Positions 16,050 through 23,862 of a stretch of 64,000 nucleotides of DNA are shown piece after piece. This DNA is from Kutzneria buriramensis (lineage in GTDB: Bacteria; Actinomycetota; Actinomycetes; Mycobacteriales; Pseudonocardiaceae). The translations under genes were made by a program, and so were the position numbers. The notes under the pieces are model-generated. The model saw nothing but the letters and a program-made list of their open reading frames with translations. It was not told where the DNA came from and did no database searches. The stretch lies in contig NZ_QUNO01000005.1 of assembly GCF_003387475.1 (NCBI RefSeq), positions 496,001 through 560,000 of the forward strand, in the 5' to 3' direction. The number at the start of each line of letters is the position of its first letter. The stretch's first letter is position 1.

Positions 16050-17687
16050 GTGCACGGACACCATCACCATCATCACCACCATGACGGCGACACGCCGGAG
16101 TACGCCGACCTGTCGGTTCCCGAGCGCGAGCTCCGTCCGCTGGACGTGAGCCGGCGGCGGTTCCTGCGCAACGCCGGCCTGCTCGGCGCCGCGGTCGCCG
16201 GCGGCGGCGCGCTGACCGCCGGCACCGCGTCGGCGAGCACCTGGGACAGCCCGGGCCGCTACCAGTGGCTGGCCGGCGACCACCACATCCACACCCAGTA
16301 CTCCAACGACGCCATGTACACGGTCGAGCAGCAGGTGTCCGGCGGCGTGCGCAACGGCCTGGACTGGATGGTCATCACCGACCACGGCTACCTGGCCCAC
16401 GAGAAGTACGCGGTGCAGCAGACCTACGCCGACGTGCTGGCCTCCCGGCGGCGGCACCGCGGGCTGCTGCTCTGGCAGGGCCTGGAGTGGAACACGCCGG
16501 CGGCCGAGCACGCGACGGTGTTCTTCGACTGCACCCGCGACGAGGCGCAGATGCTCCAGACGTTCGAGCAGCTCTTCGACGGCAACGTCAACGGCACCAA
16601 CCCGAGCTCGCCGGCCAACGAGGCGATCGCCGTCCAGGGGCTGAAGTGGCTGGACCAGCAGGTGCGCAGCGGCAAGATCAACTCGGCGCTGTTCCTGGCC
16701 AACCACCCGTCCCGCAACGGCCGGCTGTCGCCGCACGAGCTGCGCAACTGGCGTGACACCGCCCCGCACATCGCCGTCGGCATGGAGGGCTCCCCCGGCG
16801 CGCAGGCCGACAGCACGCCCGTGGCGCTGGGCGGCAACGGCGCGGCCCGCGGCGGCTACTCCAACAGCCCCGGCGTCGACTCGTGGCCGGGCTATCCGCT
16901 GGAGCTGTACCGGACACATGGCGGCTTCGACTGGATGACGGCCAAGCTTGGCGGCCTGTGGGACTCGATGCTGGCCGAGGGCAAGGGCTGGTGGATCACG
17001 TCCAACTCCGACTCGCACCGGAACTTCGGCGACACGCTGACCAACGCGTCGCCGGATTCCGACTACAACTCCACCGGCAAGCACCTGGACCCGGTCGACA
17101 GCGGCGTCCGGCACAGCTGGGCCGACTTCTGGCCGGGCCAGTACTCGCGGACGGTCGTCGGCGCGACCGACCGCAGCTACCGCGCGGTGATGGACGGCAT
17201 CCGCAACGGCCGGGTCTGGGTGGCGATGGGCGGACTGCTGGCCGGCCTCGAGGTGACAGTGTTCTCCGACGAGGGCGGCTGGCCGGTGACACTCGGCGGG
17301 CGGACGTCGGTGCGGTGCGGCGGCAACGTGACGGTGCTGATCGTGGCGCGGCTGGCGACCCGGCCCAACGCCGGCGGTAGCATCCCGCGCCTGGCGCGGA
17401 TGGACCTGATCCAGGGCATGGTCACCGGCCCGGTGGCCGATCGCGACACGTTCGCCACGCCCAGCGTGAAGGTGGCGCAGTCGTTCGACACCCGGCGCGG
17501 AAACGTGGCGGTCTTCCAGCACACCTTCCGCAACGTGCGCGACCCGTTCTACGTGCGGCTGCGCGGAACCGACGGCAACGTGCACGCGGACGGCTCGATC
17601 GAGCCGCGAATGGACCCGGCCGGCGGCGTGGACCCGTGGAGCGACCTCTGGACGTACTCGAACCCGATCTTCGTGGACGTCCGGTGA
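16050..17687 (+). CDS. Tat-exported PHP-domain metal-dependent hydrolase with His8 tract
   Basis: 545 residues from GTG 16050. Residues 4-11 are eight consecutive histidines encoded by mixed CAC/CAT codons. A twin-arginine signal follows (SRRRFLRNAG near residue 35, hydrophobic stretch, TASA cleavage near 62). The mature protein starts with PHP motifs: GDHHIHTQYSND, MVITDHGYL, and later NSDSHRNFGD, giving a multinuclear metal site of the phosphoesterase type. It should act outside the membrane as a folded metalloenzyme. The cytoplasmic His tract could hold metal before export; that is inference. The stop overlaps the GTG of the next gene (GTGA). Confidence 0.85.
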   Translation: MHGHHHHHHHHDGDTPEYADLSVPERELRPLDVSRRRFLRNAGLLGAAVAGGGALTAGTASASTWDSPGRYQWLAGDHHIHTQYSNDAMYTVEQQVSGGVRNGLDWMVITDHGYLAHEKYAVQQTYADVLASRRRHRGLLLWQGLEWNTPAAEHATVFFDCTRDEAQMLQTFEQLFDGNVNGTNPSSPANEAIAVQGLKWLDQQVRSGKINSALFLANHPSRNGRLSPHELRNWRDTAPHIAVGMEGSPGAQADSTPVALGGNGAARGGYSNSPGVDSWPGYPLELYRTHGGFDWMTAKLGGLWDSMLAEGKGWWITSNSDSHRNFGDTLTNASPDSDYNSTGKHLDPVDSGVRHSWADFWPGQYSRTVVGATDRSYRAVMDGIRNGRVWVAMGGLLAGLEVTVFSDEGGWPVTLGGRTSVRCGGNVTVLIVARLATRPNAGGSIPRLARMDLIQGMVTGPVADRDTFATPSVKVAQSFDTRRGNVAVFQHTFRNVRDPFYVRLRGTDGNVHADGSIEPRMDPAGGVDPWSDLWTYSNPIFVDVR

Positions 17688-18112
17688 CTCTGTACACCGT
17701 CGACGGTGGACACCGCGATCGGCACGAGGCCGAGCACTTCGCGCTCGACCTCGCGCCGTCGGCGGTCCTGTTGTGCACGCACGTGGTGCGGGAGCCGTCC
17801 CCGCACCACGCGGTGTCGTTCGAGCTGGCCGAGGCCGACTTCGAGGAACTTCGGGACCCCGAGGGCGGCCGGGCGTTCCGGTTCCCCGGCCAGGACGCGC
17901 TGCGCGGCGCGCTACCAGTGCGGGATCTCGTTGCATCCAGCGCCGTTGATCGCGTGGTTGGTGTCGGCTGCACCGTCACCGACGACACGGTCGTCGACAC
18001 CCGGGACTACGTGCGGCCGGTCTACGCCGACGGGCTGCTCACGCTGCACGTCACGCCGGCTTCGGCCGGCACGGTCGTGCCGTTGGAGGTCGAGGGCGGC
18101 CACGTCTGCTGA
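17684..18112 (+). CDS. Unknown protein coupled to the PHP hydrolase
   Basis: 142 residues from GTG 17684, overlapping the PHP stop, so translation is coupled. I do not recognise a family. It is a beta-rich soluble sequence (VTLYTVDGG, AVLLCTHVVREPS, CTVTDDTVVDTRDY, LLTLHVTPASAGTVVPLEVEG) with no signal peptide. Its last 91 bp overlap the 3' end of the convergent MFS gene. Position suggests an accessory role for the exported hydrolase, but nothing in the sequence shows it. Confidence 0.6.
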   Translation: MTLYTVDGGHRDRHEAEHFALDLAPSAVLLCTHVVREPSPHHAVSFELAEADFEELRDPEGGRAFRFPGQDALRGALPVRDLVASSAVDRVVGVGCTVTDDTVVDTRDYVRPVYADGLLTLHVTPASAGTVVPLEVEGGHVC

Positions 18113-19251
18113 CGGCGTTCCAGCAGACCGGAGATCACCGCGACGGCGAGGCCGCCCAGGGCGAGCGCCGCGCCGATCCAGCTCGGCGCGGTGTAGCCCA
18201 GGCCGGTGGTGATCGCGAGGCCGCCCAGCCAGGCGCCGAAGGCGTTGCCGAGGTTGAAGGCGGCGATGTTCGCCGTCGACGCCAGCGCCGGCGCGCCATC
18301 GGCCTGCTGCATCACCCTCGTCTGGAAACCGGGAACGGTGGCGAAACCGATGGTGCCGAACAGGACGAGGGTGATCGCCGCCGGGATCTGGGCGTGTGCC
18401 GTGAAGGCGAAGACCACCAGGATCGCGGCCAGCGCGGCGAGGATGACGTACAGGCTGGGCATCAGCCGGCGGTCCGCCGCCTTGCCGCCGATCAGGTTGC
18501 CGATCACCAGGCCGACGCCGAACAGCACCAGCAGCCAGGTGACCGCGCCGTCGGAGAAGCCCGCGACCTGGGTCATCATCGGCGCGATGTACGTGAAGGC
18601 GGCGAACACGGCGCCGAAGCCCAGCGCGGTCATGGCCAGCGCGAGCAGCACCTGCGGGCGCTTGAACACCGCCAGCTCGCCGCGCAGGCTGCGGCCGGGT
18701 TCCAACGGCTGCCGCGGCACCAGCGTCGCGACGCCGATCAGGCCGAGCACGCCGAGCGCGGTCACCGCCCAGAACGTCGAGCGCCAGCCGAACGCCTGGC
18801 CCAGCGCGGTGCCGCCGGGCACCCCGAGCACGTTGGCCACGGTCAGGCCCGTGAACATCAGCGCGATGGCGCTGGCCTGCTTGGCCGGCGCGACCAGGCT
18901 CGCCGCGACGACCGAGCCGACGCCGAAGAACGCGCCGTGCGCCAGCGCCGCGACCACGCGGCCCGTCAGCAGCAGGGCGTAGCTGTGGGCCAGCGCCGAG
19001 ATCAGGTTGCCGGCGATGAACAGCGCCATCAGGCCGACCAGCAGGTTCTTGCGCGGGATCCGGTTGCCGGCCACGGTGAGCAGCGGGCCGCCGACGACCA
19101 CGCCCAGGGCGTAGCCGGAGATCAGCAGGCCCGCGGTCGGGATGGTCACGTGGAGGTCGGCGGCGACCTCCGGCAGCAGGCCCATGATGACGAACTCGGT
19201 CGTGCCGATGCCGAATGCGCTGACCGCCAGGGCGAGCAGGGCGAGAGGCAT
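18022..19251 (-). CDS. MFS drug/sugar exporter (DHA1, AraJ-like)
   Basis: 409 residues with about 12 transmembrane helices. ATG 19251 has GGAAGGA upstream. The N-terminus LAVSAFGIGTTEFVIMGLLPEVAADL is typical of the DHA1 subfamily that includes AraJ and chloramphenicol-type exporters, and GNRIPRKNLLVGLM is the loop 2-3 motif A region. A conserved GWRSTFW occurs before helix 6. The last 30 residues (RRQQTWPPSTSNGTT onward) are low-complexity and overlap the convergent small gene, so the tail may be neutral. The gene diverges from a MarR regulator, with operator-like palindromes between. A proton-driven efflux role is expected; the substrate is unknown. Confidence 0.88.
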   Translation of the reverse strand: MPLALLALAVSAFGIGTTEFVIMGLLPEVAADLHVTIPTAGLLISGYALGVVVGGPLLTVAGNRIPRKNLLVGLMALFIAGNLISALAHSYALLLTGRVVAALAHGAFFGVGSVVAASLVAPAKQASAIALMFTGLTVANVLGVPGGTALGQAFGWRSTFWAVTALGVLGLIGVATLVPRQPLEPGRSLRGELAVFKRPQVLLALAMTALGFGAVFAAFTYIAPMMTQVAGFSDGAVTWLLVLFGVGLVIGNLIGGKAADRRLMPSLYVILAALAAILVVFAFTAHAQIPAAITLVLFGTIGFATVPGFQTRVMQQADGAPALASTANIAAFNLGNAFGAWLGGLAITTGLGYTAPSWIGAALALGGLAVAVISGLLERRQQTWPPSTSNGTTVPAEAGVTCSVSSPSA

Positions 19252-19291
19252 GTCGGATGGTCCTTCCCCAGTAGACTCCGGAGTAACAGGC

Positions 19292-19332
19292 TTCCACAAT
19301 AGTTGCATACGCTTGATAATGTTGCATGCAAC
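19292..19332. promoter_or_regulatory. marR promoter with GTTGCATGCAAC operator
   Basis: On the plus strand, TTCCAC (19292-19297) and GATAAT (19315-19320) are 17 bp apart and could be the marR promoter. The perfect 12-bp palindrome GTTGCATGCAAC (19321-19332) follows directly, and a half-site GTTGCAT lies 19 bp upstream at 19302. This fits autoregulation by the MarR protein and co-regulation of the divergent MFS exporter. Confidence 0.6.
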
Positions 19333-19378
19333 GATGCCCCGGGCAAGTCGATGCAGGCAAGCCGAGGAGGAGTGAGCC

Positions 19379-19816
19379 GTGACACTGGCCGACGAGGACG
19401 TCCGGCGCGCGCAGGGCTGGTGCACGCTGGCGGCCCTGCACAACCGCATCGAGGACCGGCTGGAGCGCGCGCTCCAGGCGTCGCACGAGCTGTCCGTGCG
19501 GGAGTACAGCGTGCTGCTCACACTGTCCGGGCAGCAGGAGCACCACCTGCGGATGAACCAGCTGGCCGACGCGGTGGTGCTCAGCCAGTCCGCCACCACC
19601 CGGCTCGTCAACCGGCTCGAGGACCGCGGGCTGCTGCGGCGGTACCTGTGCCCGACCGACCGCCGGGGCATCTACACCGAGGTCACCGAGGCCGGGTTCG
19701 CGCTGCTCGAGGCCGCCCGCCCCGTCAACGACGCGGAGCTGGAGCGGGCCCTGGCCGAGGCCGAGCAGAACCCGGAGTTCGCGCCGCTCGTGCGTGCCCT
19801 CTCGGGCAGGTCATAG
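19379..19816 (+). CDS. MarR-family regulator of the divergent MFS exporter
   Basis: 145 residues; GTG 19379 follows GAGGAGG. A winged HTH covers about residues 50-110 (RMNQLADAVVLSQSATTRLVNRLEDRGLL, then the wing CPTDRRGIYTEVTEAG). Divergence from an efflux gene with a shared palindromic operator is the classic arrangement for a ligand-released repressor of a drug exporter. The ligand is unknown. Confidence 0.88.
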   Translation: MTLADEDVRRAQGWCTLAALHNRIEDRLERALQASHELSVREYSVLLTLSGQQEHHLRMNQLADAVVLSQSATTRLVNRLEDRGLLRRYLCPTDRRGIYTEVTEAGFALLEAARPVNDAELERALAEAEQNPEFAPLVRALSGRS

Positions 19817-19849
19817 GTAGATCGTGACCGTGCGCCGTAGATTGTCCTG

Positions 19850-20203
19850 GTGCGGCGCAGATCCGGAGAGCTCGAGTCCGAGGTGCTGGCGGCGTTGTGG
19901 GCGGCCGACGGCGCGATGACGCCTGCCCAGGTGCAGGCCGAGCTCGGCGGCACGCTGGCGTACACGACCGTCGTGACCATCCTGTCCAGACTGCACGAGA
20001 AGGGCGTGGCTGCACGGGAGAGGCAAGGTAGGGCGTACGCCTACTCCCCAGTGCAGGACGAACCCGGGATCGCGGCCGGCCGGATGCGTAAGCTCCTCGA
20101 CGCCGAGCCGGACCGGCACACCGTGCTGGCCCGGTTCGTGACCGATCTCAGTGAGGAGGACGAAGTGCTGCTGCGACAGTTGCTCGCGGACTCGGATGGA
20201 TGA
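19850..20203 (+). CDS. BlaI/MecI-family repressor
   Basis: 117 residues from GTG 19850. The winged HTH is typical of BlaI/MecI (LESEVLAALWAADGAMTPAQVQAEL, LAYTTVVTILSRLHEKGVAARERQGRAYAYSP), with the C-terminal dimerisation helix (VLARFVTDLSEEDEVLLRQLL). It overlaps a gene for an M56-type membrane protease. In BlaI/BlaR and related actinobacterial pairs the protease inactivates the repressor after a signal. No beta-lactamase lies nearby, so the controlled genes are elsewhere or are this pair itself. Confidence 0.88.
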   Translation: MRRRSGELESEVLAALWAADGAMTPAQVQAELGGTLAYTTVVTILSRLHEKGVAARERQGRAYAYSPVQDEPGIAAGRMRKLLDAEPDRHTVLARFVTDLSEEDEVLLRQLLADSDG

Positions 20204-20981
20204 CGGCGCGCTGGTGCCGCTGCTGGCGCCGATGCTGGCCTGGGCGTTGGTCTACTGCCGGTCGTGGCAGCCGCGGCCGACGAGCTGGCTGATCGCCGTG
20301 GTCTCGGCGCTGCTGGCGCTGTCCAGCACCGTCACGCTGGCCGTCGAGGCAGTGGAGTCCTGGATGGACGGTTCCCCCCTCCTCGGCACCGTGTTCGGCG
20401 CTTTGTTCGTGACGGCCCTGGTTTCCGCCGGCGCCGCCGCGTGGCACCGGCGCCGCGCGTGGCAGGTTCACGTTGACGGGCTGGCCATCCTGCCCGACGA
20501 CGAGCCGCTGGCCTATGCCCTGCCCGGCGGCGTCGTCGTGTCCCGCGGCATGGTCCGGGCGCTGGGGGCCGACCAGCGACGGGCGCTCCTCGCCCACGAG
20601 CGGGCCCACGTTTCCTTGCGCCACCACCGATTCGTGCTGGTCGTCGACCTCGCCAGCGCCGCCCAGCCGCTGCTGTGGCCGCTGCGCGCCGCCGTTCGGT
20701 ACACAGTGGAGCGTTGGGCCGACGAGGTCGCCGCGGCGGCGACCGGTGACCGTGTGCTCACCGCCCGTGCCGTCGCCACCGCCGCGCTGGCTGCCCGCCA
20801 GTCCCGGCTTTCCGTTGCCGCCCTTGGCATCTCCGCCGGTCCCGTGCCGCAGCGCGTCGCCGCCCTGCTCACCCCGGCCCAACCCCGGTACCGCGTCCTC
20901 GCGCTCCTGGCGCTGCTGCTCGCGGCCTTCGTGCTGGCCGAGGCCGGCGAGGCGGTTCTCGACCTCTGGCAACTGCTCTAG
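20196..20981 (+). CDS. M56-family membrane zinc protease
   Basis: 261 residues from ATG 20196, overlapping the blaI-like stop by 8 bp. Three N-terminal hydrophobic helices are followed by a cytoplasmic protease domain with HERAH (residues 134-138) as HExxH, a downstream ERWADEVA (third ligand region), and a last transmembrane helix (ALLALLLAAFVLAEAG). There is no extracellular penicillin-binding domain, so this is a BlaR-like protease without the classical sensor. It probably cleaves its partner repressor. Its end overlaps that of the convergent prenyl transferase gene by 4 bp. Confidence 0.85.
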   Translation: MDDGALVPLLAPMLAWALVYCRSWQPRPTSWLIAVVSALLALSSTVTLAVEAVESWMDGSPLLGTVFGALFVTALVSAGAAAWHRRRAWQVHVDGLAILPDDEPLAYALPGGVVVSRGMVRALGADQRRALLAHERAHVSLRHHRFVLVVDLASAAQPLLWPLRAAVRYTVERWADEVAAAATGDRVLTARAVATAALAARQSRLSVAALGISAGPVPQRVAALLTPAQPRYRVLALLALLLAAFVLAEAGEAVLDLWQLL

Positions 20982-21751
20982 GCCCCGTGCCGGCGCTGCC
21001 GCTGGGCGTAGTTCCTCAGCGCCCGGAGGAAATCGACCTCGCGGAAGGCCGGCCAGTACGCCTCGCAGAAGTACAGCTCCGCGTACGCGCTCTGCCAGAG
21101 CAGGAAGTTCGACATGCGCTGCTCGCCGCTGGTCCGGATCACCAGATCCGGATCGGGGCGGCCGGCCGTGTGCAGCCGCCCCGTGATGTCGTCCATCGTC
21201 AGCTCCGCCGCGATGTCCCGGGGATCCCGGTCCGCGTTGGCGCACAGGTGTTCCCGGACCGCGTCGACCAGTTCCTGCCGGCCCCCGTACCCCACCGCCA
21301 GCGTGATGTGCCCGCCTTCTCGGTCCCTGGTCACGTCCACCGCCCGCTTCAGCGCGTGCGCCGTGCTGTCCGGCAGCACGTCCAGGCTGCCCGCGATGTG
21401 CACCCGCCAGTGATCATTCGACCTGGTCAGCCGGTCCGCCACCACGTCCTCGATGACGCCCATCAGGTACCCGACCTCCGCGTCGTCCCGCCGCTGGAGG
21501 TTCTCGGTGGAGCACACGAACACCGTCACGTGCTCGATTCCTGTTGCCCGGCACCACTCCAGCACGTGGTCCACGTGCTCCGCCCCGTACCGATGCCCCA
21601 GGCTCGGCGACGCCATCCCCATCTGCCGGGCCCACCGGCGGTTGCCGTCCATGATCAGCCCCACGTGCCGCGGCACCGGGCCTTGCGCCACTCGTGTCCG
21701 CAGGCGGCGGGTGTAAAGGGCGTAGAGCGGTCCGGTGAGCCAGGAAGCCAT
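20978..21751 (-). CDS. uppS: cis-prenyl (isoprenyl) diphosphate synthase, UppS family
   Basis: 257 residues; ATG 21751 follows AGGTGG. The family motifs are all present: HVGLIMDGNRRWAR with catalytic Asp35, TVFVCSTENLQR, and the C-terminal DPDLVIRTSGEQRMSNFLLWQSAYAELYF. It condenses isopentenyl diphosphate in cis onto an allylic primer. Actinobacteria carry several such enzymes (short Z-farnesyl and long deca/undecaprenyl), and length alone does not say which this is. It is a cytoplasmic, membrane-associated enzyme of cell-envelope lipid-carrier synthesis. The gene is alone. Confidence 0.85.
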   Translation of the reverse strand: MASWLTGPLYALYTRRLRTRVAQGPVPRHVGLIMDGNRRWARQMGMASPSLGHRYGAEHVDHVLEWCRATGIEHVTVFVCSTENLQRRDDAEVGYLMGVIEDVVADRLTRSNDHWRVHIAGSLDVLPDSTAHALKRAVDVTRDREGGHITLAVGYGGRQELVDAVREHLCANADRDPRDIAAELTMDDITGRLHTAGRPDPDLVIRTSGEQRMSNFLLWQSAYAELYFCEAYWPAFREVDFLRALRNYAQRQRRHGA

Positions 21752-21806
21752 ACGCCCCACCTCACCACGCGGGTGTGGAGATCCCGCGAAGGAGTTGTGC
21801 GGGTTC

Positions 21807-22046
21807 CTACGCGGGCCGCTCCGCGCTGCCGATACGGGGGAACGGCGAGGTGGAGAAGACGACCTCCACCGGCACCTCGAAGTACTCGGCGATGCGCAGC
21901 GCCAGGTAGAGGCTGGCGCTGTACTCGCCGCGCTCCAGATAGCCGACGGTCTGGTAGTGCACGCCCAGCGCCTCGGCGAGCTGCCGGCGGCTGATGCCCC
22001 GCTCGGCCCGCAGCATGGCGATGCGGTTGTGCACCGTCTCGTTCAT
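21807..22046 (-). CDS. Small XRE-family HTH regulator
   Basis: 79 residues from ATG 22046. The XRE helix-turn-helix spans nearly the whole protein (RIAMLRAERGISRRQLAEALGVHYQTVGYLERGEYSASL), ending in LALRIAEYFEVPVEVVFS as in the short YozG/Cro-like group. It starts 7 bp after the ABC permease stop in the same direction, so it is the third gene of the exporter operon. Such small XRE proteins accompany ABC-2 exporters in many Gram-positive genomes and probably act on the same promoter. Confidence 0.85.
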   Translation of the reverse strand: MNETVHNRIAMLRAERGISRRQLAEALGVHYQTVGYLERGEYSASLYLALRIAEYFEVPVEVVFSTSPFPRIGSAERPA

Positions 22047-22053
22047 CCGTGAC

Positions 22054-22890
22054 TCACCCACTCCGCAGTTTCGCCTTCTCCGGCTGGACCGACACCGTGG
22101 TGCCGGACGCCCGCCGGGCCATCCGGCGCAACACCGGCGGCGCGAGCAGGAGGCCGAGCACGACCCAGGCGCCCAGCACCCCGAACGTCTCCCAGGTCCG
22201 CCAGGAGTGCCCGATCTCCACCGCGAGCGCGGAATCGGGCAGCAGCGAGGAGCGCACCCCCAGGCCCAGCCAGTACATCGGGAACACCTGCGCGATCCAC
22301 TGCACCCACGCCGGCAGCACGGTGATCGGGAACAGGATGCCGGAGATGGCCGTCAACGCCAGCATCGGGATGGAGATCACCGCGGCCACTCGCGGGTTGG
22401 GGAACAGCGCTCCCAGCACGGCGCCGATCAGCAGGGTGGCCACCAGCCCGACCAGCAGCACCAGGACGAGCACCAGCCACCCGCCCGGGCCGGGCGGCGT
22501 CACGTCGAACAGCAGCAGCGCGTACACCAGCATGATCAACGCGGTGCTCAGGGTGGCCCCGGAGACCAGCACCGTCTTGCCGATGAGGTAGGCCGTCATG
22601 CCGTTGGGCAGCGCCTTGGCCCGCAGCAGCCCGCCGTCCTCCCGATCGGCCGCCAGCGACGAGGTCATCAGCGTCATGCCCATCGTCAACAGCCCGGAGC
22701 CGATCATGCTGGCCAGCATGAGGGCGCCGTAGGACAGTCCGCCCCCGCTCACCGGCACGGAGCGCAGGAACGTCAACACGACCATGAAGACCAGCCCCGG
22801 CAGGAAGAACGAGGCGAGTTCCGTCGGCGTGGTGAAGACGTGCCGCAACTCGATCCGGCCGCTGGCCAGGCCGATCCTGATCGCGCTCAC
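22054..22890 (-). CDS. ABC-2 type exporter permease
   Basis: 278 residues from GTG 22890, overlapping the ATPase stop (GTGA). Six transmembrane helices fit the ABC-2 fold: TELASFFLPGLVFMVVLTF, YGALMLASMIGSGLL, TALIMLVYALLLF, then VLVLLVGLVATLLIGAVLG, a proline-rich SIPMLALTAISGILFPI loop and a last helix. The family exports drugs, lipids or small peptides. It pairs with the ATPase gene directly upstream. The substrate is unknown. Confidence 0.87.
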   Translation of the reverse strand: MSAIRIGLASGRIELRHVFTTPTELASFFLPGLVFMVVLTFLRSVPVSGGGLSYGALMLASMIGSGLLTMGMTLMTSSLAADREDGGLLRAKALPNGMTAYLIGKTVLVSGATLSTALIMLVYALLLFDVTPPGPGGWLVLVLVLLVGLVATLLIGAVLGALFPNPRVAAVISIPMLALTAISGILFPITVLPAWVQWIAQVFPMYWLGLGVRSSLLPDSALAVEIGHSWRTWETFGVLGAWVVLGLLLAPPVLRRMARRASGTTVSVQPEKAKLRSG

Positions 22891-23786
22891 CGGGTCACCC
22901 CCTCGAACTCGCGCACGGCGGCCTCGCCGGCGCCGGACTCGACGCCTCGCACCAGCGCCATGTAGGTGTCCTCCAGGCTGGCCCGGCGGACCTCGACGTC
23001 GGAGATCTCCTCCCCGTACTGGGCGAACAGCTCCCGCACGAACGCCGCCGACTCGGTGCTGGAGTGCACGAACCGCTCGCCGCCGCGGGCCCACCGCACC
23101 TCGGCGGCGGCGTTCACCCGCCGCGACAAGGCGTCCGCGGAGCCGTCGGCGATCACCCGGCCGCCGGCCAGGATCAGGATCCGGTCCGCGAGCTTCTCGG
23201 CCTCGTCGAGATCGTGCGTGGTGAGCAGGACCGTGGTGTCCTCGAAGTCGACGAGCTGGTGCACCAGGTCGTGGAACTCGCGCCGGGCCTCGGGATCGAA
23301 GCCGGCGGTCGGCTCGTCCAGGAACAGCAGCTCGGGCCGTCCGACGATGCCGACGGCCACGTCCAGGCGACGCCGCTGGCCGCCGGAGAGCCGGCCGATC
23401 CGCTGGTTCGCGTGCTCGGTGAGGCCGACCCGCTCGATGAGCTCGTCCGCGGGCCACGGCGTGCGGTACGGCTCGTAGTACGAGGCGAGGTGCGCCAGCA
23501 GTTCGCGCACCTGCCAGTTGCGGTGGTCGCGCCAGGACTGGAGCACGATGCCCAGCCTGGCGCGCCACTTCTCATCGCCGCGCGCCGGGTCCACACCCAG
23601 CACGCCGACCTCGCCGGCCGAGCGAATCCTGAATCCCTCCAGGATCTCGATCGTCGTGGTCTTGCCCGCCCCGTTCGGTCCGAGCAGGGCGAGCACCTCC
23701 CCCCGGTGGGCCTGGAACGTGACCCCGGTCAGCACATCGGTCGAGCCGTAGCGCATCCGCAGGTCACGAACGTCGAGAACGCTCAT
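22887..23786 (-). CDS. ABC exporter ATP-binding protein
   Basis: 299 residues from ATG 23786. All ABC motifs are seen: Walker A GPNGAGKTTT (about 36-45), Q-loop VLQSWRDH, signature LSGGQRRR (about 134), Walker B LLFLDEP followed by TAGFDPEARR, and the H-loop TTHDLDEAE. The C-terminal part after about residue 215 is the drug-exporter (CcmA/DrrA-like) extension. It energises the downstream permease. The operon is preceded by an 18-bp near-palindrome. Confidence 0.9.
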   Translation of the reverse strand: MSVLDVRDLRMRYGSTDVLTGVTFQAHRGEVLALLGPNGAGKTTTIEILEGFRIRSAGEVGVLGVDPARGDEKWRARLGIVLQSWRDHRNWQVRELLAHLASYYEPYRTPWPADELIERVGLTEHANQRIGRLSGGQRRRLDVAVGIVGRPELLFLDEPTAGFDPEARREFHDLVHQLVDFEDTTVLLTTHDLDEAEKLADRILILAGGRVIADGSADALSRRVNAAAEVRWARGGERFVHSSTESAAFVRELFAQYGEEISDVEVRRASLEDTYMALVRGVESGAGEAAVREFEGVTR

Positions 23787-23820
23787 GAACCCCTCCCCCT
23801 GTCCTACGTCTGGAATGAAA

Positions 23821-23838
23821 TGTAGCAGACCTACTACA
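23821..23838. promoter_or_regulatory. Near-palindromic operator before ABC exporter operon
   Basis: TGTAGCAGACCTACTACA pairs with its own complement at 14 of 18 positions (outer TGTAG/CTACA perfect). It lies 35 bp upstream of the ATPase ATG, where the promoter must be. The form resembles BlaI- or GntR(YtrA)-type sites; the binder may be the operon's own XRE protein. Confidence 0.5.
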
Positions 23839-23862
23839 CACCGAGGAAGGGGTGCGACAGGT

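Noticed and set aside
16050-16085. His8 tract as cloning-vector contamination
   Set aside because: Mixed codons, no vector linker or protease site, normal genomic flanks and a downstream Tat signal in frame argue for a natural sequence.
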